From Terricaulis silvestris (GTDB taxonomy: Bacteria; Pseudomonadota; Alphaproteobacteria; Caulobacterales; Aquidulcibacteraceae): 64,000 nucleotides of DNA. Shown here piece by piece: positions 54,644 through 63,027 of the stretch; position 1 is the first letter of the stretch, and each line of letters opens with the position of its first letter. The notes beneath the pieces are model-generated. The model was not told the origin of the DNA. It made no database searches and saw nothing but the letters and a program-made list of their open reading frames with translations. The position numbers and the translations under genes are program-made. The stretch spans positions 3,374,501 through 3,438,500 of the forward strand of contig NZ_CP047045.1 of assembly GCF_009792355.1 (NCBI RefSeq), in the 5' to 3' direction.

Positions 54644-55054
54644 ATGCCTACCTATCATCGCGGTCGCCTCGTCGACCATGTTCACCTCCGTGTCTCGGAT
54701 CTTGGCGCTTCAAAGCGCTTCTATCGCGACGTCCTGGCTACGCTCGGACGCGAGCCGACGATCGAAACTGACGACGCTATCGGCTTCGACGAACTCTGGA
54801 TTGACGCCGCCGACAGCGCCGGGCCGAGCCACGTCCACCTCGCCTTCCAGGCCGCGGATCGCGATGCGGTGAAACGGTTCTACGAAGCTGGCCTCGCAGC
54901 CGGCGGGCGCGACAACGGCAAGCCGGGCGAGCGCGACTATCACCCCGGCTACTACGCCTGCTTCCTGCTCGATCCGGATGGGCACAACATCGAGGCGGTG
55001 CATCACGGCCCGTTTACGCGCAACGTAGAGTCGGTTGAGTTCAAAGTCGGCTAG
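54644..55054 (+). CDS. VOC-family (glyoxalase-like) metalloprotein
   Basis: A 136-residue single VOC domain: LVDHVHLRVSDLGASKRFYRDVL for the first strand and helix, SHVHLAFQAADRDAVKRFYEAGL for the second half, and YACFLLDPDGHNIEAVHHGPF with a metal-binding Glu. The first metal His is in DHVHL. Members include glyoxalase I-like, fosfomycin-resistance and dioxygenase types; the substrate cannot be told. The start at MPTYHRGRL fits the fold better than upstream codons. Confidence 0.85.
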   Translation: MPTYHRGRLVDHVHLRVSDLGASKRFYRDVLATLGREPTIETDDAIGFDELWIDAADSAGPSHVHLAFQAADRDAVKRFYEAGLAAGGRDNGKPGERDYHPGYYACFLLDPDGHNIEAVHHGPFTRNVESVEFKVG

Positions 55055-55134
55055 GAACTCGGCGGCGGGTCCGATAGCGGCCAGACTTCGAGGGACGACG
55101 CTCGCACTCTCGCTCCAAGTTCAAAGGAGCGAAC

Positions 55135-55899
55135 ATGAAGGTGCTTGCAAACAAAGTAGCGATCATCACGGGCGCCAGTTCCGGCATCGGCCACGCCGCG
55201 GCGAAACTGTTTGCCGCCGAAGGCGCGCGCCTTGTGCTTGTCGCACGGCGGCAGGCCGAACTGGAAGCGCTCGCCAGTGAAATCGGCGCGCATGGCGGCG
55301 AATGCGCCATCTTGGCTGGCGACGTGCGCCATGAAGAGACCGCGCTGGACGCGGTCACTCTAGCGCAGCGCGCTTTCGGTGGGCTCGACATCGCCTTCAA
55401 CAATGCGGGCTCACTCGGCGAAATGGGCGAGGTCACCGAGATTTCGCCCGACGGCTGGCGCGACGCCATAGAAGTGAACCTCACCAGCGCCTTCTTCGCC
55501 GCACGCCACCAAATCCCGGCCATGCTCGCGCGCGGCCGCGGGTCGCTGATCTACACCTCGACCTTCGTCGGCCACACCGCAGGCTTCCCCGGCATGAGCG
55601 CCTATGCGGCGAGCAAGGCGGGCGTGATCGGACTCACGCGCAACCTTGCGGCGGAGTACGGACGCAAAGGCATTCGCGTGAATGCCCTGCTACCGGGCGC
55701 TGTCGATACGCCGATGGGCCGGAGCGTCGCGCACAGCGAAGAGATCCGCTCTTTCGTCGCCAACTTAAACGCCATGAAGCGCATTGCCGCGCCCGAGGAA
55801 CTGGCACGCGCGGCGCTCTTTCTGGCGTCGGATGCGTCGAGCTTCATGACGGGCGAAGCGATGCTGGTGGACGGAGGCGTCTCGATCAACCGGACTTAG
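55135..55899 (+). CDS. Short-chain dehydrogenase/reductase
   Basis: A 254-residue classical SDR. The cofactor motif is TGASSGIGHAA, NNAGSLG follows, the catalytic Ser lies in LIYTSTFVGH and Y-x-x-x-K is YAASK. The C-terminal LVDGGVSINR is the usual end. It oxidises or reduces a carbonyl/alcohol with NAD(P)(H). AGGAG lies six bases before the ATG. Substrate unknown. Confidence 0.93.
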   Translation: MKVLANKVAIITGASSGIGHAAAKLFAAEGARLVLVARRQAELEALASEIGAHGGECAILAGDVRHEETALDAVTLAQRAFGGLDIAFNNAGSLGEMGEVTEISPDGWRDAIEVNLTSAFFAARHQIPAMLARGRGSLIYTSTFVGHTAGFPGMSAYAASKAGVIGLTRNLAAEYGRKGIRVNALLPGAVDTPMGRSVAHSEEIRSFVANLNAMKRIAAPEELARAALFLASDASSFMTGEAMLVDGGVSINRT

Positions 55900-56330
55900 T
55901 GCACGTCGGCGCGTGCGCGGCTGAGCGTGAAGCCGTGGCCGGCGGCGCTGGCGCAGGCGACGCCGGCGTCAGTGATGTCGCAGGTGTACGGGCCTTCGGC
56001 CCAGCGATCGCCGTAGGCGATGGTCTCGCCGCTGCAACAGCCGCGCTCGTCGGTTTGAACGATGCGCGCCTCGCCGTTTTCCGGCAGCACGACGCGGACG
56101 TATTCCGGCTCTGCGCGGTCGCACTGCAGCTCGGCGCCGGGTTCGGCGGGTTGGTACACGTCCGTGCCGCCGGACGGGATGTAGATGCAGCCGATGTTCC
56201 CGGATGGCGCCATAAAGGTGACGGCCGCGCCAGGCGTGGCGGCAACTTCCACCGCTGGTTCGGCGGGCGGTGGCGCTGCCGGCGAACACGCGGCGCACGC
56301 CATCAGGGCCAAGGCGAGAAAGAAGCGCAT
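55896..56330 (-). CDS. Exported lipoprotein, DUF6636-like
   Basis: A 144-residue protein with a lipoprotein signal MRFFLALALMACAACSPAAPPP. The mature part has FMAPSGNIGCIYIPSGG, a PSGNIxC block typical of DUF6636-like small secreted domains, and several Cys (GAELQCDRAE, RGCCSGET, PYTCDITD, VACASAAG) probably in disulphides. Function unknown. Its stop overlaps the end of the convergent SDR gene. The open frame goes 11 codons upstream; the lipobox supports this ATG. Confidence 0.75.
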   Translation of the reverse strand: MRFFLALALMACAACSPAAPPPAEPAVEVAATPGAAVTFMAPSGNIGCIYIPSGGTDVYQPAEPGAELQCDRAEPEYVRVVLPENGEARIVQTDERGCCSGETIAYGDRWAEGPYTCDITDAGVACASAAGHGFTLSRARADVH

Positions 56331-56372
56331 GAGAGCAGTCTGCGCTCGCGCCTGCTTCGGCACAACGGCGGA

Positions 56373-56786
56373 CTAGTCGTCAGTGCGCGATTTTTGAAAC
56401 GCCGGCAGGCCGTCGCCAAACTTCACCCAATCGAGATCGTGGGCGAGCCAGGAATGGTGCGTGGGCGGGAAGGCGTTGGGTTTGTCGAGGCTGGCGGTGG
56501 TGACGTCGATGTAGCTGTCGTCGTCGGTGCGGCGGTAGGTGAGCTGCGTGCCGCACGCGCCGCAGAACGTGCGCTCGACATGCGCGGAGGATTTGTACTT
56601 CTTCGGGCGGCCTTGAGTGACGGCGTAGGCTTCGGGCGCCACCGTGATCCAGGCGACGACCGGCGCGCCGGAGACGCCGCGACATGTCTTGCAGTGGCAG
56701 ATCATGCTGTTGGTTGGCTTGGCGGAAATGGCGTAGCGGATCGCGCCGCAGTGGCAGGCGCCGGTGGCTTGCTTTGACATGCTCAC
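56373..56786 (-). CDS. GFA-family (glutathione-dependent formaldehyde-activating) zinc protein
   Basis: A 137-residue protein with the GFA/CENP-V zinc sites: CHCGAIRY, CHCKTCRGVSG and FCGACGTQL, then FPPTHHSW near the end. Some members of the family were linked to S-hydroxymethyl-glutathione formation; most are uncharacterised. It overlaps the next minus-strand gene by four bases. Confidence 0.88.
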   Translation of the reverse strand: MSMSKQATGACHCGAIRYAISAKPTNSMICHCKTCRGVSGAPVVAWITVAPEAYAVTQGRPKKYKSSAHVERTFCGACGTQLTYRRTDDDSYIDVTTASLDKPNAFPPTHHSWLAHDLDWVKFGDGLPAFQKSRTDD

Positions 56787-57094
56787 TCCGCCGACGTGTC
56801 GACCTTCTTAAATCGATCTAAGAGCAGGCCGATCAGGCTCGCGATAACGACTATTACAATGAAAACGATTAGAAAGAAGGACGACCAAGTCGCCGATGAT
56901 GAGAGAACTGTCGGGGCAATGTAATCCAGAGCCGGCAGGGCACGTCGCCACGGCAATTCGCCCCTAGCAACCATGAGCAGCACTTCAACAATGGCGGCGC
57001 CACACAAATAAAAAGCCATCAGCAGAAAGAGCGCTAGCCAACCGCCAATTAGCCTTAGCACGATGTTGCGCAGAGCGATCCCGCGCGCGGTCAA
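56783..57094 (-). CDS. Small membrane protein, two to three helices
   Basis: A 103-residue protein with hydrophobic segments at about 8-34 (IVLRLIGGWLALFLLMAFYLCGAAIV) and 65-90 (SSFFLIVFIVIVVIASLIGLLLD), and a short charged tail. I recognise no family. It overlaps polA and the GFA gene by four bases each, so it is probably part of their transcript. Confidence 0.65.
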   Translation of the reverse strand: MTARGIALRNIVLRLIGGWLALFLLMAFYLCGAAIVEVLLMVARGELPWRRALPALDYIAPTVLSSSATWSSFFLIVFIVIVVIASLIGLLLDRFKKVDTSAE

Positions 57095-59976
57095 TGCGCT
57101 GCGCCCCAGCTCGCGCCCGCTTTCGCTTCCACAGTCAGCGGCACGCTGAGCACTGCCGCCGGCTCCGGTGCGGCTTCCATCACGTCTTTCGCCAGCTTGC
57201 AGAGTTTATCCGCTTCATCCTTCGGCGCTTCGAAGACGAGTTCGTCGTGGACTTGCAGCAGCATGCGCGACTTGAGTTTGGCTTTCGCCAGCGCCGGAGG
57301 AAGCCGGACCATGGCGCGGCGGATGATGTCGGCGGCAGCGCCTTGGAGTGGCGCGTTGATGGATTGGCGTTCGCCGAAGGCGCGCTCCTGGTGGTTTTTC
57401 GATTGCACGCCTTTGACCCAGATGCGGCGGCCGAAGATGGTCTGCACGTAGCCGTGCTCGCGCGCGAACGCTTTGGTGGATTCCATGTAGTCGCGGATGC
57501 CGGGGAAGCGTTCGAAATATTTCTTGATATAGGCGCCGGCTTCTTCGCGCTCGATGCCGAGATTGCGCGCGAGGCCGAAGGCGCTGATGCCGTAGATGAT
57601 GCCGAAATTGATCGCCTTGGCATTGTTGCGGATTTCCTTCGGCATGCCTTCGACCGGCACGCCGAACATTTCCGACGCGGTGCGCGCGTGAATGTCGACG
57701 CCGTCGGCGAAGGCTTGCTTCAGCTGCGGAATGTCGGCGACGTGCGCGAGCAGACGGAGTTCGATTTGGCTGTAGTCAGCGGAGACGAGGACGTTGCCCT
57801 TCTCCGCGATAAACGCATCGCGGATGCGGCGGCCTTCTTCGGTGCGGATCGGGATGTTTTGCAAGTTCGGGTCGTTGGACGCGAGGCGCCCTGTGGTGCT
57901 GGCGGCGAGCGCGTAGGTGGTGTGAACGCGGTTTGTTTGCGGATTGACGGCCGCTTGCAGCGCCTCGGTGTAGGTGTTGCGGAGCTTCGAGAGCTGACGC
58001 CACTCGAGCACTTTTGCCGGCAGTGCGTGCTCTTCGGCGAGCCCGCTCAGAATGGACTCGTCGGTAGACCAGGCGCCGGTTTTGGTTTTCGAGCCGCCTT
58101 GCAGCTTCATCTCGTCGAATAGCACTTCGCCGATCTGCTTGGGTGAGCCGATGTTGAACTCACGGCCAGCCAAGCCATACGCTTCGGCTTCGTACTGAGC
58201 CATGCGCTGCGCGAAATCGCCGGAGAGACTCGACAGCATTTGCGGGTCGATCTTGATCCCCTCGCGTTCCATCGCCGCGAGCACCGGCGGCAACGGGCGC
58301 TCCAGCGTTTCGTAAACCGTGACGAGGCGTTCGGCGCCGAGTTCTGGCTTTAGCTTGCGCCACAGGCGGAGCGCTGCGTCGGCCTGTTCGCACGAATAAG
58401 CCACGGCGCGCTCGATGGGCGCGAGATCGAAGGTGATTTGCGCTTTGCCTTTGCCGGTGACATCGGCGCGGGACGCCAATTCGTGGCCAAGGTGCTTCTC
58501 GATCAGCGCAAACTTGTCGTGATCGTCCATGCCGCCATAGAGCGTGTAGGAGATCAGCATCGGATCGTCGTAGGGCGCGAGCGTGATCTTGTGCTTGGCG
58601 AAGAGCGCGATGTCCCATTTGACGTTGAGGCCGACCTTCACGACGGACGGATCTTCCAGCAGCGGATGCAGCGCAGCGAGCGCTGCGGTGAGCGGGATTT
58701 GTTCGCCGACATCGGGCGCCGCTTTCTCCGCCGGGACTTCAGACGCGAACAGTTCGCCTGCGCGCGAATCCGCGCCGCGGTGCGCGAGCGGCACATAGAT
58801 CGCATCGTTGGCGCCGAGGGAGAGTGAAAGGCCGACGAGTTGCGCGCGCGTTGCGTCGTGCGCGTCGGCTTCGGTGTCGAGGCCGACGGCGCCGGCGGCT
58901 TTGGCGCGCGCGATGTAGGCTTCCAGCGTTGGGAGATCGCGGACGGTTTTGTAGGCGTCGCGCTTGAATTCTTTCTCTACGGCTTCAACAACGCGACCGG
59001 GCGCGCGCGTGGATTGAGCGGCGGCTTGTGGGGCTGCTGCTTGGGCGGCGGCGTATTGGGCGACGATCTCTTCGCCTTTTTCCTTCGAGTAGTAATCGCG
59101 CACGCGACGGCTGAGCGTGCGGAATTCCATGGCTTCGAGGAACGTCAGCAACATGCCGGGATCGGGTTCGCGGACGGCGAAGTCTTCCCACTTGTCTTCC
59201 ACGGCGACGTCATCGCGCAGCGTCACTAGCTGGCGCGAGATGCGGATTTGGTCGGCGAAGTTGATCAGGGTTTCGCGGCGCTTTTGTTGCTTTACTTCGT
59301 TGGCGCGTTCGAGGATGGCGTCGAGCGAGCCGAACGTGTTGATGAGTTCGGCGGCGGTCTTGGGGCCGATGCCGGGGGCGCCGGGGACGTTGTCGGTGCT
59401 ATCGCCGATCAACGCTTGCGCATCGATCACCTTGTCCGGCGTAACGCCGAACTTCTCCATCACTGCTTCGGGGCCGAGCGCCTTGTTCTTCATCGGATCG
59501 TAAAGCTGGATCACTTCATCGACGATGAGCTGCATCAGATCCTTGTCGGACGAGATGATTTTCACCGTGGCGCCGTTCGCGGCGGCTTGGCGCGCGTAGG
59601 TGGCGATCAGATCGTCGGCCTCGAAACCGCCCATCTCGATGCACGGCAGATTGAACGCGCGCGTGGCGTCGCGGATCAGCGGGAATTGCGGCACCAGATC
59701 TTCTGGCGCCGGCGGGCGATGCGCTTTGTATTCGGGATAGAGTTCGTTGCGGAAGGTTTGCTCACTCTTGTCGAAGATGACCGCGAGGTGCGTCGGCGCC
59801 TCGCTCCCCTTCATCTCGGAGAGAAACTTCCAGATCATATTGCAAAAGCCGGCGACAGCGCCGACGGACACGCCATCAGACGCGCGCGTCAGCGGCGGCA
59901 GTGCGTGATAAGCACGAAAAATGTAGCCCGATCCGTCGATCAGGAAGAGCCGCGGTGCATTCTGCTTCTTAGCCAT
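57091..59976 (-). CDS. polA: DNA polymerase I
   Basis: A 961-residue three-domain polymerase. The 5'-3' exonuclease covers about 1-290 (GFEADDLIATYARQA, SSDKDLMQL, DSTDNVPG). The 3'-5' exonuclease (about 340-540) keeps GLDTEAD with its Asp and Glu, so proofreading looks active. The polymerase domain has DYSQIELRLLAH (Asp734), RNNAKAINFGIIYGIS and QVHDELVFE (Asp911). It fills gaps in repair and removes RNA primers. The family start is at MAKKQNAPRLFLID. Confidence 0.97.
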   Translation of the reverse strand: MAKKQNAPRLFLIDGSGYIFRAYHALPPLTRASDGVSVGAVAGFCNMIWKFLSEMKGSEAPTHLAVIFDKSEQTFRNELYPEYKAHRPPAPEDLVPQFPLIRDATRAFNLPCIEMGGFEADDLIATYARQAAANGATVKIISSDKDLMQLIVDEVIQLYDPMKNKALGPEAVMEKFGVTPDKVIDAQALIGDSTDNVPGAPGIGPKTAAELINTFGSLDAILERANEVKQQKRRETLINFADQIRISRQLVTLRDDVAVEDKWEDFAVREPDPGMLLTFLEAMEFRTLSRRVRDYYSKEKGEEIVAQYAAAQAAAPQAAAQSTRAPGRVVEAVEKEFKRDAYKTVRDLPTLEAYIARAKAAGAVGLDTEADAHDATRAQLVGLSLSLGANDAIYVPLAHRGADSRAGELFASEVPAEKAAPDVGEQIPLTAALAALHPLLEDPSVVKVGLNVKWDIALFAKHKITLAPYDDPMLISYTLYGGMDDHDKFALIEKHLGHELASRADVTGKGKAQITFDLAPIERAVAYSCEQADAALRLWRKLKPELGAERLVTVYETLERPLPPVLAAMEREGIKIDPQMLSSLSGDFAQRMAQYEAEAYGLAGREFNIGSPKQIGEVLFDEMKLQGGSKTKTGAWSTDESILSGLAEEHALPAKVLEWRQLSKLRNTYTEALQAAVNPQTNRVHTTYALAASTTGRLASNDPNLQNIPIRTEEGRRIRDAFIAEKGNVLVSADYSQIELRLLAHVADIPQLKQAFADGVDIHARTASEMFGVPVEGMPKEIRNNAKAINFGIIYGISAFGLARNLGIEREEAGAYIKKYFERFPGIRDYMESTKAFAREHGYVQTIFGRRIWVKGVQSKNHQERAFGERQSINAPLQGAAADIIRRAMVRLPPALAKAKLKSRMLLQVHDELVFEAPKDEADKLCKLAKDVMEAAPEPAAVLSVPLTVEAKAGASWGAAH

Positions 59977-60007
59977 CGCGCCTATCTAGGCGCTTCGCGG
60001 CAGCGCC

Positions 60008-60811
60008 TCAACCGAACAGCTTGTTGTAGTCCGGCGGCGTGCCGCGGCGGGCCCAGAGGGCGTCGGCGTCGCCGTCGCGCAGGAATTCCTCGGTCGATGC
60101 GATCAGGGCGGCCATGGCGATGGTGTAAGGCGACGTCGCCGCGGACATGCGCTTGACGCCGAGCGCTTTGAGTTCGTCGAGCTTCGGCAGGCCGGGGCGC
60201 GCCATGATGTTCACCGGCATCCCTGCGCCATCGACGACGGCCTTGATCTCATCAGCTTTCACGATGCCTGGCACAAAGAGCCCGCTCGCGCCTGCAGCTT
60301 TGATCGCAGCCGCGCGGCGCAGCGTTTCGGCTTGCGCCTGCTCGGCCGGGACGAGTTGCTTCAAGTAGACGTCGGTGCGGGCGTTGATGAAGAGATTGAC
60401 GCCTGCCTTCTCGACGGCGTTGCGGATGGCTTCGATCTTTTTCAGATGCAGTTCGTGCGGCTGTTTGCCGTCTTCGAGATTGATGCCGACGGCGCCGGCG
60501 TTGATGAACGCCAGCACGTTCGCCGCTGCTTGCTTCGGATCGTCCGAGTAGCCGCCTTCAGCGTCGCACGTGATCGGGACGCTGACGACGCGGGCGATGT
60601 CGGCGACGGTGATGGCAAGGCGCTCTGGCGGGAAGTGGTGCCCATCGGCGTAGCCTTGCGACCACGCCACGGCGGCGCTCGATGTCGCGATCGCCTTGGC
60701 GCCCAGATCCTGCGTCACCCGCGCCGAGCCCGCGTCCCACGCATTGGGCAGCAACAGCAGCTCCTTGTGCAGAGCATGAAAGGCGGCGGCGTCTTGCGGG
60801 CGTGCGGGCAT
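60008..60811 (-). CDS. Isocitrate lyase/PEP mutase-family enzyme
   Basis: A 267-residue TIM-barrel lyase: LLPNAWDAGSARV, CDAEGGYSDD for the metal-binding region, VGINLEDGK and NARTDVYL. These are the marks of the PEP mutase-like subgroup found in many genomes, which is distinct from methylisocitrate lyase and often uncharacterised. The active-site Cys of isocitrate lyase is missing, as usual for this subgroup. AAGGAGAG precedes the ATG at 60811; 14 more codons are open upstream. Confidence 0.87.
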   Translation of the reverse strand: MPARPQDAAAFHALHKELLLLPNAWDAGSARVTQDLGAKAIATSSAAVAWSQGYADGHHFPPERLAITVADIARVVSVPITCDAEGGYSDDPKQAAANVLAFINAGAVGINLEDGKQPHELHLKKIEAIRNAVEKAGVNLFINARTDVYLKQLVPAEQAQAETLRRAAAIKAAGASGLFVPGIVKADEIKAVVDGAGMPVNIMARPGLPKLDELKALGVKRMSAATSPYTIAMAALIASTEEFLRDGDADALWARRGTPPDYNKLFG

Positions 60812-60926
60812 GGGTCTCTCCTTTGCAGCGGAGATAGTGCGTCGGCGCCGCACTCACACGCCGCAAACGGACTCTAGCATTTCTTTTAGGTTGCGGGCAC
60901 ACGGGAATGCGGGGAAAATCTTCGCG

Positions 60927-61637
60927 ATGAAGCTATCGCTCCTGGCCGGTTTGGCGTTCCTTGCGCTTGCCGCACCCGCACAAGCGCATGCACAGGTCAG
61001 CGGGCTTGCCGTCGATCCGCCACCGGCGCCGAATCCGGAAGAGGCGGCGCCTTCCGCAGAGCGCGCGGCCTTCCTCCAGCGTTACGTGCAATCGGATGCG
61101 CCGCGCCATGAGCGCGATCGCGCTTTCCGGCGCCTGCTCAGGCGGTTGGAGACGGGTTCGCAGGAGCACCAGCGCTGGGTTGGGCGCTACCGGGACTTTC
61201 TCGTTCAGCAGGCCGGTTTGATCGCGGCTGAGCACGCGGCGGCGCCTCGACCGGCTGTCACCGTCTGCACGGTGGCAAGTGATGCGCCATCCGGCATGAA
61301 CTTTATTGGGCTCCGTCAGTATTGTGCGCCAGATTTCGCCGGTGACTCGGCCTACGCGGACGATCTCGATCTGATGGCGCGTGCAGCAGCGATCGAGGGC
61401 AACCAGGCGCGACGCATCGCGCTTATGGAATCCGTGACGATCCTGCGCTGGTGGCGCGTGCCGGATCAAACGCGGTGGGCAATGTTGGCGCGTGACGCAG
61501 CACGCGCGGGGCTTCGCGATACCGCCATCGGATATTGCTCAGCGACGCGCATCTATCCGATCTATCAAGCATTCCCGGATGCTGCCGGCGCCGCGCCGGA
61601 CGCGGTTGAACGATGCATCGAGTCGCTCAGCGGCTAG
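60927..61637 (+). CDS. Exported hypothetical protein
   Basis: A 236-residue protein with a signal peptide (MKLSLLAGLAFLALAAPAQAHA). The mature part is helical and rich in Arg/Ala, with Cys in VCTVASD, QYCAPDF, GYCSATR and ERCIESL near the end. No known domain is evident. It is divergent from the PEP-mutase gene and converges on the zinc-finger gene with a four-base overlap of the stops. Confidence 0.7.
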   Translation: MKLSLLAGLAFLALAAPAQAHAQVSGLAVDPPPAPNPEEAAPSAERAAFLQRYVQSDAPRHERDRAFRRLLRRLETGSQEHQRWVGRYRDFLVQQAGLIAAEHAAAPRPAVTVCTVASDAPSGMNFIGLRQYCAPDFAGDSAYADDLDLMARAAAIEGNQARRIALMESVTILRWWRVPDQTRWAMLARDAARAGLRDTAIGYCSATRIYPIYQAFPDAAGAAPDAVERCIESLSG

Positions 61638-61867
61638 TGCCCATCGTCCGCGCCTTCGGCCAGCACGAAGCGGCGGTCGCAGTAGAGGCACTCGACGAAA
61701 TTGTCTTCGCCCATGTCGTAGAACACGACCGGGTGACCGAGCGCGCCGCCGCCGCCGTCGCATTTCACGCGCTTGGCAGTCACGGTTACGACTTCCGGCG
61801 CCGGCATCGCGTCGGGATCGCCCGGCGTCATCTGGTCGGTCCTCGGATTGTCGTGAAGCTTGCTCAT
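61634..61867 (-). CDS. zf-CHCC zinc-finger domain protein
   Basis: A 77-residue protein with the CHCC finger: VKCDGGGGALGHPVV and VECLYCDRRFVL give Cys, His, Cys, Cys. This domain is the bacterial form of the NDUFS6 (complex I 13-kDa) zinc finger, common as a lone gene in alphaproteobacteria and probably linked to complex I assembly or stability. The start is at MSKLHDNPRTD; the open frame is longer upstream but without family sequence. Confidence 0.85.
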   Translation of the reverse strand: MSKLHDNPRTDQMTPGDPDAMPAPEVVTVTAKRVKCDGGGGALGHPVVFYDMGEDNFVECLYCDRRFVLAEGADDGH

Positions 61868-61960
61868 TATATTGCCGGTCCGGGTTGAAGCGTTTGGCGC
61901 GCGCCCGTACCTAAAGCGCATCGCGCGCCCGCGCAATGCGGCGCCTCCCCCAGGACTTCC

Positions 61961-62905
61961 ATGCTCGCACCCGCCGCGCCGCCCGATTTCGCGATCCAGG
62001 CCAAGGGGCTGGACAAGACGTACCGCGCTCAGGGCAAGGGCAAGGCGGTGCATGCGCTGAAGGCGATCGATCTGGAGATACCGCGCGGCTCGTTCTTCGG
62101 GCTGCTGGGGCCGAACGGCGCCGGCAAATCGACCTTCATCAACATTCTCGGCGGCCTGGTGGTGAAGAGCGGTGGAACCGCGTCGATCTGGGGCAACGAC
62201 ATCGACGGCGATCCGATGAACGCGCGCGGCGCGATCGGCATCGTGCCGCAAGAGCTGAACATGGATCCGTTCTTCTCGCCTGGCGAAGCGCTGGAGATTC
62301 AAGCGGGCTATTACGGCGTGCCGAAGAGTGAGCGTAAGACGGAAGAGATTCTGAAGGCCGTCGGGCTTTGGGATAAGCGCGATGTGTACGCGCGCACATT
62401 GTCTGGCGGCATGAAGCGGCGGCTGTTGGTGGCGAAGGCGATGGTGCATGCGCCGCCCGTGTTGGTACTGGATGAGCCGACGGCTGGTGTGGATGTCGAG
62501 CTGCGGCGCCAGCTTTGGGATTATGTGCGCGAGCTGCATGCGAGCGGCGTCACGATCGTGCTGACGACGCACTATCTCGAAGAGGCGCAAGAGCTTTGCG
62601 ATACGATCGCGATCATCAACCACGGCAATGTGATTGCGTGCGAGCCAACGTCGAAGCTGATTTCACGGCTGGATAGTAAGACTTTGGTAGTGACGCCGAC
62701 CGATCCGATCACGCTGCCGGTGCAGGGCTTCGAGGACGTGACGTTCGCGATGCGGCCGACGGGCGCGATCGCGGTCACGTATCACACCAAGGAACACAGC
62801 GTCGAAGAGATGCTGGACCGCGTGCGCAACGCCGGCATCGCGATCAAGGATCTCTCGATCGAAGAGCCAGACTTGGAAGACGTGTTCGTGGAGCTAACGG
62901 CATGA
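61961..62905 (+). CDS. ABC-2-type exporter ATPase subunit
   Basis: A 314-residue ATPase: Walker A GPNGAGKST, Q-loop IVPQELN, signature LSGGMKRR, Walker B VLVLDEPTAG, switch TTHYLEEA, and a C-terminal DrrA-like domain of about 90 residues (LEDVFVELTA at the end). Such subunits drive ABC-2 drug, lipid or polysaccharide exporters and normally have the permease gene next. Here a palindromic repeat and an aldo/keto reductase follow, so the permease is elsewhere or lost. Confidence 0.93.
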   Translation: MLAPAAPPDFAIQAKGLDKTYRAQGKGKAVHALKAIDLEIPRGSFFGLLGPNGAGKSTFINILGGLVVKSGGTASIWGNDIDGDPMNARGAIGIVPQELNMDPFFSPGEALEIQAGYYGVPKSERKTEEILKAVGLWDKRDVYARTLSGGMKRRLLVAKAMVHAPPVLVLDEPTAGVDVELRRQLWDYVRELHASGVTIVLTTHYLEEAQELCDTIAIINHGNVIACEPTSKLISRLDSKTLVVTPTDPITLPVQGFEDVTFAMRPTGAIAVTYHTKEHSVEEMLDRVRNAGIAIKDLSIEEPDLEDVFVELTA

Positions 62906-62909
62906 TTCA

Positions 62910-63011
62910 GAGTCATTCCAGGCGAAGCGAAGCGGAGACCTGGAATCCAGGCAACCGGTCAGCCGTTGGCCCTGGATTCCAGATCACCGCTCCGCGTGTC
63001 TGGAATGACTC
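62910..63011. repeat. Nested palindromic intergenic element
   Basis: About 100 bases forming two nested exact inverted repeats: GAGTCATTCCAG (62910-62921) with CTGGAATGACTC (63000-63011), and CTGGAATCCAGG (62940-62951) with CCTGGATTCCAG (62971-62982). It lies five bases after the ABC ATPase stop. The form is that of the dispersed REP/BIME-like elements found between genes of many alphaproteobacteria. As RNA it would fold into a long hairpin that may end or stabilise the upstream transcript. Confidence 0.85.
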
Positions 63012-63027
63012 GAAGGTGGTATGACCA

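Noticed and set aside
57094-58122. 342-codon ORF opposite polA
   Set aside because: Shadow of conserved polymerase motifs; no recognisable protein.
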